DNA of 64,000 nucleotides from Eubacteriaceae bacterium (GCA_902362455.1 CABIWJ010000003.1:334166-398165), one strand, 5' to 3'; counted from the stretch's first letter, positions 53,964-64,000 are shown. Made by a program: numbers and translations. Notes: generated by a model not told the origin, from the sequence alone.

Positions 53964-54114
53964 TCCTCATTTCTGAGCGACTTGCCTAGAAGAGGCGATG
54001 AGAAATTCGCATAGGCGATTTCTCACCTGCCATAAAAGCTATTTGCCTTCGCTCCAAAGCAAATAGCCTTGTGAAAACTAATTGCATCAGCATCATTTTC
54101 ACACTATTCTCCAT
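53964..54114 (-). repeat. SD-associated multi-hairpin repeat, copy B
   Basis: Minus strand: TATGGAGAATAGTGTGAAAA, hairpin GTGAAAAC../..GTTTTCAC, hairpin GCTATTTGC../..GCAAATAGC, hairpin GAGAAATCGC../..GCGAATTTCTC, then TCGCTCAGAAATGAGG serving as the rhodanese SD. Highly similar in order and sequence to copy A. An ATG frame 54096-53986 (36 codons) with SD GGAG upstream crosses all hairpins. Confidence 0.85.
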
Positions 54115-54144
54115 ACTTACTTCTTTGCTATATTATATGAAGAA

Positions 54145-54174
54145 AACCCATATGGTTTCCAAACCATATGGGTT
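54145..54174 (-). terminator. Terminator of the Asn/Ser/Tyr-repeat gene
   Basis: AACCCATATGGTTT pairs perfectly with AAACCATATGGGTT (14 bp, loop GG), followed by TTCTTC on the minus strand. Confidence 0.85.
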
Positions 54175-54225
54175 ATTTCAGCATTATTTTTATATTGCTT
54201 CTTACCTGAATCTACTGTTACGTTT

Positions 54226-54618
54226 CTATTTATCCTTGTTATCGTAAGAATTACTATAGCTGTTACTATATGAGTTTTTGCCTGAATTTTTGCTTGCATT
54301 GCTATAGCTGTTATTATATGAGTTTTTGCCTGAATTCTTGTTTGCATTGCTATAGCTGTTATTATATGAGTTTTTGCCTGAATTCTCGCTTGCATTGCTA
54401 TAGCTGTTATTATGGCAATTGCTATAAGCATTATCACCTGAGTTTTTATCTACATTGCTATAGCTGTTACTGTAGCTGTTACTATAGCTATTACTGTATG
54501 AATTGCCACTTGAATTCTTACCTGAATTGTTGTAACTGTTGCTATAAGAATTACTGTAACCGTTTTTCATCTTTTCCTTTACATCATTTTTTGAATTGCC
54601 AGCATAATTATTTGCCAT
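54226..54618 (-). CDS. Low-complexity Asn/Ser/Tyr-repeat protein
   Basis: 130 aa, not recognised. After MANNYAGNSKNDVKEKMKNG the sequence is almost entirely Asn, Ser, Tyr, Lys and Gly in units like NSYSNSYSN and ASKNSGKNSYNN; the DNA repeats are about 60 bp and partly identical. It is supported as coding by GGAGG 9 nt before the ATG and by a perfect terminator 50 bp after the stop; overlapping frames open through the repeat are shadows. No signal peptide or TM. Composition is prion-like/coat-like; no function is claimed. Confidence 0.75.
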   Translation of the reverse strand: MANNYAGNSKNDVKEKMKNGYSNSYSNSYNNSGKNSSGNSYSNSYSNSYSNSYSNVDKNSGDNAYSNCHNNSYSNASENSGKNSYNNSYSNANKNSGKNSYNNSYSNASKNSGKNSYSNSYSNSYDNKDK

Positions 54619-54847
54619 CTCTAATTACCTCCATATAATTTATTAGGAAACACCTACTCTATTAGTATCTACATTTTGCGTTAGATTATGTTTAAAACAG
54701 CTCATTGCAAATATACAATATATGGATATAATGTATGGTAATATGCGTTGTTTGATAACGAACTAAATATATCAACTAAAGCAAATTCAAACCTTTTACC
54801 TCATGAATAAATTTTCAAAATATTAAAACATATTTTTTAAAAAGTGC

Positions 54848-54876
54848 TTGCTTTTTTCGACAATTTATATTATTAT
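54848..54876 (+). promoter_or_regulatory. Candidate promoter of a small RNA
   Basis: TTGCTT and TATTAT separated by 17 nt. Confidence 0.5.
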
Positions 54877-54882
54877 ATGTGT

Positions 54883-54990
54883 GTGGAAAGGAATAACCCT
54901 TCAAATGTTCCTTTCCCTTATAACCCCTTATTAATTATTTATACTCCCCTCAAAACAGCTAATGGCTCCCCCATTAGCTGTTTTACGTTT
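54883..54990 (+). ncRNA. Candidate C-rich small RNA
   Basis: A promoter-like sequence, a 5' hairpin GGAAAGGAA/TTCCTTTCC (54885-54916), an unpaired region with ACCCCTT and ACTCCCCTC, and a 14-bp terminator hairpin with loop CTCCC. No open reading frame of note. The exposed C-rich stretches could pair with SD sequences, as in known Gram-positive regulatory RNAs. The T tract after the hairpin is broken (TTTTACGTTTT). Existence is an inference. Confidence 0.45.
54952..54984. terminator. Bidirectional hairpin terminator
   Basis: AAAACAGCTAATGG / CCATTAGCTGTTTT, 14 bp perfect, loop CTCCC. Serves the minus-strand phospholipase-like gene and the plus-strand candidate RNA. The rest of the 54619-54847 gap is AT-rich with no visible gene. 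Confidence 0.85.
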
Positions 54991-55006
54991 TATAGATATA
55001 TTATTT

Positions 55007-55945
55007 TTACAAGCTTTTATTATAATCACTATCTAGCTCCAACCCATTAAGAAATGATTTATTTCCCAATTCTTTAGCGAATTCTGTCGGATTTCCCAAT
55101 GAATTAATTAATCTCTGATATCTATTGGAAGCCTTTTCCATAAGCTCTGTAAAACTATCATCACTTACAATTTCTTCTTTCCATGGATTAAACCATTCAC
55201 ACTTATTATTATTCAATGGGTCATCATTTTTAATTCTGTAATCATCACGAATAAATAATGGTGTAAAATACTCAAACCCCATTAGCTTTCTCTCAGTCTT
55301 TCCTATGAACCTGGTCTTATTTCCACATTTATCCTTGATCTGGTTAATGACCACACCAAAATTAAATAAGGCAGCATATGCCAATTCATAATTAAACCTG
55401 ATATAGTTAAAAGTATTATTTAATGCCTGACTTAACAATCCTGCAATAACATCTAACTCATTTCTATTAAGTCTGACTAACTCACCATATGGAAATTTGC
55501 TGACTTCCCTTTTATAGAACTTTTTGCACATTATATAATCAATATCAGTTTCTAAGGTTACATGCTTTGCGTGGTAATCCTTTGTCTTATGCATTCTGTC
55601 TGTTTTCCAATAAATATACGGATGACACGTTCTGTCCAACGAATAATGTCCCAGAAATCCTACAAAATAAGCCAATGCTATTTCCCTATCTTTTTCTTCA
55701 TCTAATCCATTGATATACTCAAGCATTTTATTAATATATTCGCCTGTTCTTCTGGTATGCATAATTGAACCTAAATTCTTCTTATTAATCATAAAACTTG
55801 CAGGAAAATAGAAAAATATATCTGGTCCCTGCAGCCCAATATTGAAGGCATTTCTGTTATTTCGAATTGCTGACCTGACATCCTCCGATTTCATCTTTTT
55901 AAATTCTTCTCTTCCAAAAATGTTATGTGTTATATATCCTGGCAT
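55007..55945 (-). CDS. Zinc-dependent phospholipase C family protein
   Basis: 312 aa. Starts MPGYITHNIFG, as in PF00882-type proteins, with metal-binding HYSLDRTCHPY and HETDID-like features (KHVTLETDIDYI) in an all-helical domain (about 1-180). No signal peptide was seen, so it is likely cytosolic, unlike secreted toxins of the superfamily. Substrate unknown. Divergent from the SOD gene. Confidence 0.85.
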   Translation of the reverse strand: MPGYITHNIFGREEFKKMKSEDVRSAIRNNRNAFNIGLQGPDIFFYFPASFMINKKNLGSIMHTRRTGEYINKMLEYINGLDEEKDREIALAYFVGFLGHYSLDRTCHPYIYWKTDRMHKTKDYHAKHVTLETDIDYIMCKKFYKREVSKFPYGELVRLNRNELDVIAGLLSQALNNTFNYIRFNYELAYAALFNFGVVINQIKDKCGNKTRFIGKTERKLMGFEYFTPLFIRDDYRIKNDDPLNNNKCEWFNPWKEEIVSDDSFTELMEKASNRYQRLINSLGNPTEFAKELGNKSFLNGLELDSDYNKSL

Positions 55946-56101
55946 AGTACCACTTATAATCTTTTTCCTTAATATTAAGGTAAATGATTATTCTCCTTTC
56001 CCATAAATTTATTCTCTTACAGTTATAAATATAATTTATTATATCATTAATATTATATTTTTTTCATATAATATAATAATTATTTTTAATTGGAGTTAAT
56101 T

Positions 56102-56716
56102 ATGCATTATCCGTTTATTCCTATAGATTTACCATATTCATTAAATTCCCTTGAACCCTATATTTCATCTGAAATTTTGTACTATCATTATAATAAACAC
56201 TATAAATCTTATGTTCATTCACTCAATGAAAAATTAGCAAAATTCCCCTCCTTACATAATCTTACCCTTGAAGAATTAATGGTCTATATATCCAAATCTA
56301 ATATCTCTTTCAAATGCGAACTTCTTAATTCTGCCGGTGGCGTATATAATCATCAGTTATATTTCAAATGTATGTCACCCGACAAATGTTCCTATCCTGA
56401 AGATGAAATATTATATGCCATAAAATACAATTTTGGTTCATATACAAACTTCGTAGATTGGTTCACTAAAAAAGCCACTTCACTGATTGGTTCAGGATAT
56501 GTCTGGCTTGTATACAGCGATTATAAATTAGATATTGTCTGTGGAGCTAACCAGAATACACCCTTGTCGTATCCCGCTACACCAATATTAAATATTGATA
56601 TCTGGGAACATGCTTATTATTTACAATACAAAAATGAACGTGCAAATTATATTACTAACTGGTTCAATGTAATTAATTGGGAATATGTAAATAAGCGTTT
56701 TTCAACTATTTCTTAA
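56102..56716 (+). CDS. Fe/Mn superoxide dismutase family protein
   Basis: 204 aa. Metal ligands are all present: H29 (YYHYNKHY), H84 (VYNHQLYF), D166 and H170 (DIWEHAYY); the dimer/gateway residues NKHYKSYV and YYLQYKNERANYI also fit. Sequence outside the core is divergent. ATG 56102 has GGAG 6 nt upstream; the frame from 56090 starts in the SD. Removes superoxide to H2O2, which the PerR operon enzymes could reduce. Metal preference not readable. Confidence 0.9.
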   Translation: MHYPFIPIDLPYSLNSLEPYISSEILYYHYNKHYKSYVHSLNEKLAKFPSLHNLTLEELMVYISKSNISFKCELLNSAGGVYNHQLYFKCMSPDKCSYPEDEILYAIKYNFGSYTNFVDWFTKKATSLIGSGYVWLVYSDYKLDIVCGANQNTPLSYPATPILNIDIWEHAYYLQYKNERANYITNWFNVINWEYVNKRFSTIS

Positions 56717-56763
56717 TTACGTCTATTTTTTAGTGGCATCTATTTTCTTAGGCTGCCTATCCT

Positions 56764-56907
56764 AGAATAAAGAATGTCGCTTGCGATATTCTCCGCCTGC
56801 GGCGGGTTGCGATAGCAACATTTTCCGTTCCTCCGCAGTGCGATCCTCGCGGAGCATTTTTACTTGCTAGGACAATTTAGACGAAATTTCCTAGTAAGTA
56901 AAAAAAT
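56764..56907 (+). repeat. GC-rich multi-hairpin repeat (family 2), copy 2
   Basis: Hairpins AGAATGTCGCTTGCGATATTCT, CCGCCTGCGGCGG, GTTGCGATAGCAAC, CTCCGCAGTG..CGCGGAG and ACTTGCTAGGAC..CCTAGTAAGT in order. Located after the SOD gene and may act as its terminator. Same orientation as copies 1 and 3. Confidence 0.9.
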
Positions 56908-56999
56908 ACCAATCCTTTAAATTGCATTATTCACTTTCAAAATTAATATTGCAATTTAAAGAGATTGATATCTTTTTTAATATATGTAAGCATATATTT

Positions 57000-57761
57000 T
57001 TATTCATAAATTCCACTTAAATCATTAAGTTCATATCCATCTAAAGGAAAATCATTAGTATAATAATCTTCGCCATTCAGCATATCTATTTGTCTATCGG
57101 TAATAAGATTACTTACAATACCATTTACATTTTTGATATATTGATAAATTATTTCATGATCCATATGTGCATATACCGCATATATTCCATTACCATCAGG
57201 TGCAACATAGTATTCATATACACCTTGCTCAACTCTTGTCGACTTTACATGATTATCTTCTATATATAATATTATATTTTGCAAATCTGAACTACAGGTT
57301 CCGTATTCCAGAATTACTTCGTTAATTCCATCATTATCTATATCATATACATAATAATAACCATATACGCCATACTCACTTGTTGCATAGTGTTTTATCA
57401 TATCTGCATACATTCCATAATCAATATTTGTTACAATACCATTATTCTCTGTATTATCACTAGCTATTGTATCATTATTTTCATATGTTTTATTTTCGTA
57501 CATATTGTTCTTCGATTCTGCAATAGTATTATTTATAACCTTTTTACCATTATTATTATGTTCCTTAGACATTCCATTGTATTTATATATGGCAAATAAA
57601 ATAATTATACTTATAGCTAATCCAAATATTCCACCACATATAAACGATATTATTTTACATACATCTATTAACTCAATCTTTTTCTTTTCTATTCCATTAC
57701 CACAATAACCACAAAACTTTGCATGGTCATCTAACTCTGCTCCACATTTTGTACACTTCAT
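57000..57761 (-). CDS. Zinc-ribbon membrane protein (third of three)
   Basis: 253 aa: N-terminal zinc ribbon (C3, C6 in KCTKCG and CGYC), one TM (about 33-55), an Asn/Thr-rich linker, and an extracellular C-terminal domain with YDIDNDGINEVILEYG, a calcium-loop-like/VCBS-like DxDxDG motif (about 148-160). Function unknown. Starts 1 nt after the upstream stop with GGGAG 9 nt before its ATG. Confidence 0.8.
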   Translation of the reverse strand: MKCTKCGAELDDHAKFCGYCGNGIEKKKIELIDVCKIISFICGGIFGLAISIIILFAIYKYNGMSKEHNNNGKKVINNTIAESKNNMYENKTYENNDTIASDNTENNGIVTNIDYGMYADMIKHYATSEYGVYGYYYVYDIDNDGINEVILEYGTCSSDLQNIILYIEDNHVKSTRVEQGVYEYYVAPDGNGIYAVYAHMDHEIIYQYIKNVNGIVSNLITDRQIDMLNGEDYYTNDFPLDGYELNDLSGIYE

Positions 57762-57762
57762 T

Positions 57763-58578
57763 TTATATTTCTCCCATTAATCCATGCTGTATATAATATG
57801 CTATATATCCCATAGCTTCAATTTCCTGTATATAATACTTCTTATGTTGTAAATATAAAAGCCTGTATGGTGTCAGAAAATATTTTTTATTAACCCAAAA
57901 TGGATCAATTCTAAAATATTTTCTCTTATTATCAATATAAATATCGTATCTAATTTCATCTCTGATTACCCTTACAATGCCATTTTTCATTTGTTCGACT
58001 TTCATTGAGTCATGGCTGCATAGTCTTAACATTAATTCAAATATCTCGTTGTTATCTGACTCTCTTGGCAGGTAAAATCTCTTTATATCAAGATCTTTTA
58101 ATTTGATAACACCTCTTTCAAACCATATGCTAAATCCAACAACTATTCCGAACATAACCATCAATATAACCGTTCCTATTCCCTGGTCACTTGCTAAAAC
58201 TCCGAAGAACAGGCCAAAAATTCCACCTATTAATATAGACATAGCACTACTCTTTGGCAATTCATTTGCAATCGGCTCTTTGCGCTGCATATATATTCCT
58301 TGCAACGGACTTATATTTAATAATTCACTTTGCATTTGATTTTGCGGTTGGCTTGTCGCCTGACTTTGTGATTGCCCCTGTGGTTGGCTTATCGCCTGGC
58401 TTTGTGATTGCCCCTGTGGTTGGCTTATCGCCTGGCTTTGTGATTGCCCCTGTGGTTGACTTGACGCTTGTCTTTGTGATTGACTTTGCGATTGACCTGA
58501 CGCTTGAAGCATATTGCCACAATTTATGCAAAACTTTACATCATTATTATTTTTATATCCACATTTCGTACAAAACAT
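57763..58578 (-). CDS. Zinc-ribbon membrane protein with Gln/Ser repeat linker (second of three)
   Basis: 271 aa: N-terminal zinc ribbon (CTKCGYK, CINCGN), a Gln/Ser/Pro linker with 12-residue QGQSQSQAISQP repeats (about 33-85), two closely spaced TMs (about 118-155) and a C-terminal cytosolic domain (about 165-271) not recognised. ATG 58576-58578 is chosen by GGAGG 8 nt upstream. It starts 1 nt past the stop of the first gene. Confidence 0.8.
   Translation of the reverse strand: MFCTKCGYKNNNDVKFCINCGNMLQASGQSQSQSQRQASSQPQGQSQSQAISQPQGQSQSQAISQPQGQSQSQATSQPQNQMQSELLNISPLQGIYMQRKEPIANELPKSSAMSILIGGIFGLFFGVLASDQGIGTVILMVMFGIVVGFSIWFERGVIKLKDLDIKRFYLPRESDNNEIFELMLRLCSHDSMKVEQMKNGIVRVIRDEIRYDIYIDNKRKYFRIDPFWVNKKYFLTPYRLLYLQHKKYYIQEIEAMGYIAYYIQHGLMGEI
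58355..58470. repeat. 36-bp tandem repeats in the zinc-ribbon gene
   Basis: About three near-identical 36-bp units encode QGQSQSQAISQP; length changes would stay in frame. Confidence 0.8.
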
Positions 58579-58579
58579 A

Positions 58580-59212
58580 CTAAAATCCTCCATATAATAC
58601 TTCATCAAAAATTGTGCTTAAAATATCATCTATTTCATACTCGTCAAATATCTCGCTTTCATCGATATCATCATAATTAAATTCCATATATACAACTTTG
58701 CTCTTAGAGTCAGTTACTTCAAATTGTATCAATATTGTACCTGATAAACCATCATATGAGCCATATCCCGTAAATTCCACTATATCAGTATCATAAGAAC
58801 TTTCAAAATAACGCCATTTTGGATATAGAAAATAATCATCAAGTGCTTCTCCAAATGTAATGCCACTATATTCTGATATATCAGGTGATGACTCTTTAAC
58901 TGTATCAATATATATATCACCACTGTTTTCATAATAATAGTATGCACTTCCACATATTACTATAAATAGTAACCAGCAGGTCCCAATAATGGTTAAAACA
59001 ATCCTTCCTGCTTTAGAAAATTTTTCTTTTCTCCACATTAAGACTAATCCTACTGGAAATATAATAAAAAGCATCAATATAACAAACCAAGATCTATCAG
59101 TTAATCCAGGTCTTCTTGCATTTTCTATAATATTGTTCTTTGATGGTGTTCCACATGTTGGACAAAACTTTCCTTCAAACTTAGTTCCACATTTGCTACA
59201 AAATTCTTCCAT
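58580..59212 (-). CDS. Zinc-ribbon membrane protein (first of three)
   Basis: 210 aa: zinc ribbon CSKCGTKFEGKFCPTCG, two TMs (about 40-60 and 72-95), and an extracytosolic C-terminal domain (about 105-210) rich in acidic residues, including YWxYFESSYDTD-like features (PKWRYFESSYDTD) and ending in DDILSTIFDEVLYGGF. Function unknown. ATG 59210-59212 with AGGAGG 8 nt upstream. First gene of a tightly spaced trio. Confidence 0.8.
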   Translation of the reverse strand: MEEFCSKCGTKFEGKFCPTCGTPSKNNIIENARRPGLTDRSWFVILMLFIIFPVGLVLMWRKEKFSKAGRIVLTIIGTCWLLFIVICGSAYYYYENSGDIYIDTVKESSPDISEYSGITFGEALDDYFLYPKWRYFESSYDTDIVEFTGYGSYDGLSGTILIQFEVTDSKSKVVYMEFNYDDIDESEIFDEYEIDDILSTIFDEVLYGGF

Positions 59213-59410
59213 ACTTTTTTCCTCCTGTACGTAAGCCAATTCTGATTACTAAGATTTTGCAAACTAATCCATTATAATCTTTATATTCTATTGCCTCCTT
59301 TAAATTATTTTTATAATTTGCAATCTCTTATTTCTATATCATTTAAAACTTTCATATAGCAAATATATCAAATGTACTCTACAATTTTGTAATTGTGATT
59401 TATAAAAAGC

Positions 59411-59550
59411 AGAATAAAGAATGTCGCTTGCGACATTCTCCGCCTTCGGCGGGTTGCTATAGCAACATTTTCTGCTCCGCCACAGTGCGATCCTCGCGGA
59501 GCGTTTTTTACTTACCAGGACAATTTCAACGAAATTTCCCGATAAACAAA
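59411..59550 (+). repeat. GC-rich multi-hairpin repeat (family 2), copy 3
   Basis: AGAATGTCGCTTGCGACATTCT, CCGCCTTCGGCGG, GTTGCTATAGCAAC, GCTCCGCCACAGTGCGATCC..CGCGGAGC in order. Fills most of the gap between the zinc-ribbon operon and the tRNA array terminator; the rest of 59213-59410 is AT-rich with no visible gene. Confidence 0.9.
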
Positions 59551-59590
59551 AAAAATGTCGAAATCTTTATCTAATAAAAATTTCAACATT
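59548..59590 (-). terminator. Terminator of the rRNA-tRNA operon
   Basis: AATGTTGAAAT pairs with ATTTCGACATT (one mismatch) on the minus strand, followed by TTTTTT, directly after tRNA-Trp. Confidence 0.85.
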
Positions 59591-59598
59591 CTTAATTA

Positions 59599-59669
59599 CA
59601 GGGGATGAGAGAATCGAACTCCCGCCAAAGGTTTTGGAGACCCCTATCATACCATTAGACCAATCCCCT
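59599..59669 (-). tRNA. tRNA-Trp(CCA)
   Basis: Acceptor AGGGGAT/ATCCCCT, discriminator G, anticodon loop CTCCAAA. Confidence 0.93.
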
Positions 59670-59705
59670 ATGGATTGAATTATAGTCCATAGTAACAACT
59701 ATGAA

Positions 59706-59779
59706 CGTGCGCTAGAGGATTCGAACCCCCGACCTTCTGGTCCGTAGCCAGACGCTCTATCCAGCTGAGCTAAGCGCAC
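59706..59779 (-). tRNA. tRNA-Arg(ACG)
   Basis: Acceptor GTGCGCT/AGCGCAC, anticodon loop CTACGGA on TCTGG/CCAGA. A34 would be edited to inosine by TadA. Confidence 0.96.
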
Positions 59780-59836
59780 ATTGTATGTTTACATTATATA
59801 AACATTTTAAAAGAGTACATTTGTACTCTTTTAAAA

Positions 59837-59922
59837 TGCCGGCGACCGGAATCGAACCGGTACGGGAGGTTAGTCCCGCAGGATTTTAAGTCCTGTGCGT
59901 CTGCCAGTTCCGCCACGCCGGC
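59837..59922 (-). tRNA. tRNA-Leu(TAA)
   Basis: Acceptor GCCGGCG/CGCCGGC, discriminator A, anticodon loop CTTAAAA, class II variable arm. Confidence 0.96.
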
Positions 59923-59940
59923 ATAAACCTTTCGGTTTAA

Positions 59941-60013
59941 TGGGACCTACAGGGCTCGAACCTGTGACCCTCTGCTTGTAAGGCAGATGCTCTCCCAGCT
60001 GAGCTAAGATCCC
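59941..60013 (-). tRNA. tRNA-Val(TAC)
   Basis: Acceptor GGGATCT/AGGTCCC, anticodon loop CTTACAA on TCTGC/GCAGA. Confidence 0.96.
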
Positions 60014-60052
60014 ATGGGATATTTAATTGTTAAATAATAATTAATATCTTAA

Positions 60053-60126
60053 CGACCCGAATGGGGTTCGAACCCACGACCTCCGCCGTGACAGGGCGGC
60101 GCTCTAACCAGCTGAGCCATCGGGCC
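60053..60126 (-). tRNA. tRNA-Asp(GTC)
   Basis: Acceptor GGCCCGA/TCGGGTC, discriminator G, anticodon loop CTGTCAC on CCGCC/GGCGG. Confidence 0.96.
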
Positions 60127-60153
60127 ATAATTTAATTTTAACTAAGTTTTTAG

Positions 60154-60227
60154 TGGACCTTCGGGGACTCGAACCCAGGACCGACCGGTTATGAGCCGGT
60201 TGCTCTAACCAACTGAGCTAAAGGTCC
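60154..60227 (-). tRNA. tRNA with CAT anticodon (elongator Met or Ile2)
   Basis: Acceptor GGACCTT/AAGGTCC, anticodon loop CTCATAA on ACCGG/CCGGT. Elongator Met and TilS-modified Ile2 share this loop; not separable by eye. Confidence 0.93.
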
Positions 60228-60241
60228 ATTTATAAAACAAA

Positions 60242-60314
60242 AGCCGATGATCGGACTCGAACCGATAACCTGCTGATTACAAATCAGCTGCTCTGCCAAT
60301 TGAGCCACATCGGC
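60242..60314 (-). tRNA. tRNA-Thr(TGT)
   Basis: Acceptor GCCGATG/CATCGGC, discriminator T, anticodon loop TTTGTAA on GCTGA/TCAGC. Confidence 0.96.
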
Positions 60315-60356
60315 ATAAACTTAGTAAAAATTAAAGCCACAAAAAGTGGCATTCAG

Positions 60357-60428
60357 TGACTCCAAGGGGATTTGAACCCCTGTTACCGCCGTGAAAGGGC
60401 GGTGTCTTAACCGCTTGACCATGGAGCC
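60357..60428 (-). tRNA. tRNA-Glu(TTC)
   Basis: Acceptor GGCTCCA/TGGAGTC, anticodon loop CTTTCAC on CCGCC/GGCGG. Confidence 0.96.
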
Positions 60429-60431
60429 ATA

Positions 60432-60503
60432 CTCCCCGAGTTGGGCTCGAACCAACAACCCCACGGTTAACAGCCGTGTGCTCTACCATTGAGCTATCGA
60501 GGA
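60432..60503 (-). tRNA. tRNA-Asn(GTT)
   Basis: Acceptor TCCTCGA/TCGGGGA, discriminator G, anticodon loop CTGTTAA on CACGG/CCGTG. First tRNA after 23S in transcription order. Confidence 0.96.
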
Positions 60504-60514
60504 AAATTTGAAGG

Positions 60515-60537
60515 ATGTACCTTCAAAACTACACATT
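60515..60537 (-). other. 3' arm of the 23S precursor processing stem
   Basis: 23 nt that pair with 63621-63643 with 22 of 23 matches, bringing the ends of pre-23S together for RNase III-type cleavage. Confidence 0.8.
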
Positions 60538-60585
60538 AACTTATCTTCCAATTCTTAACTTCCGTCCTCTTTCCTAAACCGTTTT

Positions 60586-63472
<2,887 letters not shown>

Positions 63473-63686
63473 TTCAATGCTTTCGCATTTACACTCTGCA
63501 TAGCGTTGCAGGTGTTGGTTTAGTGTAACTTATGTTACGTTTTCTTTCATATGATTTCTCATATGACCTCGGATGTCTTGAATTGTTAAATCTTTTCAGA
63601 TTTACTAATTAAGATATTTCAATGTGTAGTTTTCAAGGTACATTAGTTTTATGTGTTCTCGCACATATGAATCATTTCTGATTCAA
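63473..63686 (-). other. tRNA-Ala to 23S spacer
   Basis: About 210 bp without a gene; contains the 5' arm (63621-63643) of the 23S processing stem. Confidence 0.75.
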
Positions 63687-63759
63687 TGGAGACGGAGAGA
63701 TTCGAACTCTTGACCCCCTGCTTGCAAGGCAGGTGCTCTCCCAACTGAGCTACGCCCCC
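63687..63759 (-). tRNA. tRNA-Ala(TGC)
   Basis: Acceptor GGGGGCG/CGTCTCC with G-U pairs, discriminator A, anticodon TGC within CCTTGCAAG. Spacer tRNA of the rRNA operon. Confidence 0.96.
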
Positions 63760-63799
63760 ACGATTTATATATAATCGTTCAAATTTTATTCAATATGAA

Positions 63800-63873
<74 letters not shown>

Positions 63874-63882
63874 ATTTTTTAA

Positions 63883-63999
63883 TCTGGCAGCCACCTACTC
63901 TTCCATACCGTCTCCAGTATAGTACCATCGGCCGCTAAAGTCTTAACCATCGTGTTCGAGATGAGAACGGGTGTGTCCCCTTAGCGCATCACCACCAGA
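63883..63999 (-). rRNA. 5S ribosomal RNA
   Basis: About 117 nt from TCTGGTGGTGATGCGCTAAG to GTAGGTGGCTGCCAGA, with the conserved CCCGTTCTCATCTCGAACAC loop region. It lies upstream of tRNA-Ile, tRNA-Ala and 23S in the transcript rather than after 23S. The 5' end is at the window edge. Confidence 0.95.
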
Positions 64000-64000
64000 A

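Noticed and set aside
54117..54638. Other long frames across the Asn/Ser/Tyr repeats on both strands
   Set aside because: Short DNA repeats keep several frames open; only the frame at 54226-54618 has an SD.
59411..59550. CRISPR array or integron-like attachment site
   Set aside because: The copies are dispersed, not regularly spaced, and no cas or integrase genes are present in the window.

Overview
The window is a low-GC Firmicutes chromosome segment. Gene content (tig-clpP-clpX, T-box proS, PerR/rubrerythrin, CopA/CsoR, KtrAB-type potassium uptake), AT-rich spacers, frequent TTG starts behind strong Shine-Dalgarno (SD) sequences, tRNAs without encoded CCA, and an rRNA operon with 5S upstream of 23S all fit the Lachnospiraceae (for example Lachnospira/Eubacterium eligens or a relative). 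The species is an inference, not something read from the sequence. Most genes lie on the minus strand.

Layout: 1-4603 holds tig-clpP-clpX (clpX cut by the left edge), a lipoprotein and a DJ-1 family protein. 4783-7179 (plus) has a CYTH protein and a GH13 amylase. 7172-10541 carries two coupled cyclic-di-GMP phosphodiesterases. 10598-12352 has a pseudouridine synthase and a YbhN-like membrane protein. 12384-15458 is a copper module (CopA with a C-terminal chaperone-like domain, and CsoR). 15682-17530 is proS with its T-box leader. 17614-19522 has two tandem succinylglutamate desuccinylase-like proteins, one lacking its zinc ligands. 19614-21958 has tRNA-Leu and a plus-strand TrkH/TrkA potassium system. 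22090-23367 has PAP2 and hemolysin-III proteins. 23470-30757 is an operon of sugar-type ABC transporter parts, an HlyD-like adaptor and a MacB-like/HAD fusion. 30981-36907 is mixed housekeeping and accessory genes. 37001-44305 is one giant repetitive surface protein. 44383-46798 has a TetR regulator and a PerR-flavin reductase/rubredoxin-rubrerythrin stress operon. 47027-47829 is a tRNA cluster. 47937-53958 has nucleotide/RNA housekeeping, a cell-wall amidase, a surface papain-like protease and a rhodanese protein. 54226-59212 contains an Asn/Ser/Tyr-repeat protein, a candidate small RNA, a phospholipase C-like protein, an SOD and a three-gene zinc-ribbon membrane operon. 59599-64000 is a ten-tRNA array followed by 23S, tRNA-Ala, tRNA-Ile and 5S (all minus; 16S would lie beyond the right edge).

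The most unusual items are: (1) a dispersed multi-hairpin element sitting exactly between an upstream SD-like sequence and the SD/start of a downstream gene (three copies); (2) a second GC-rich hairpin repeat, three copies, near tRNA arrays; (3) the 23470-30757 operon with its MacB-periplasmic-domain/HAD fusion; (4) an internal SD plus ATG inside copA that would release a free CopZ-like domain; (5) a candidate C-rich small RNA at 54883-54990; (6) a consensus promoter buried in a perfect 20-bp inverted repeat upstream of the hemolysin-III gene.
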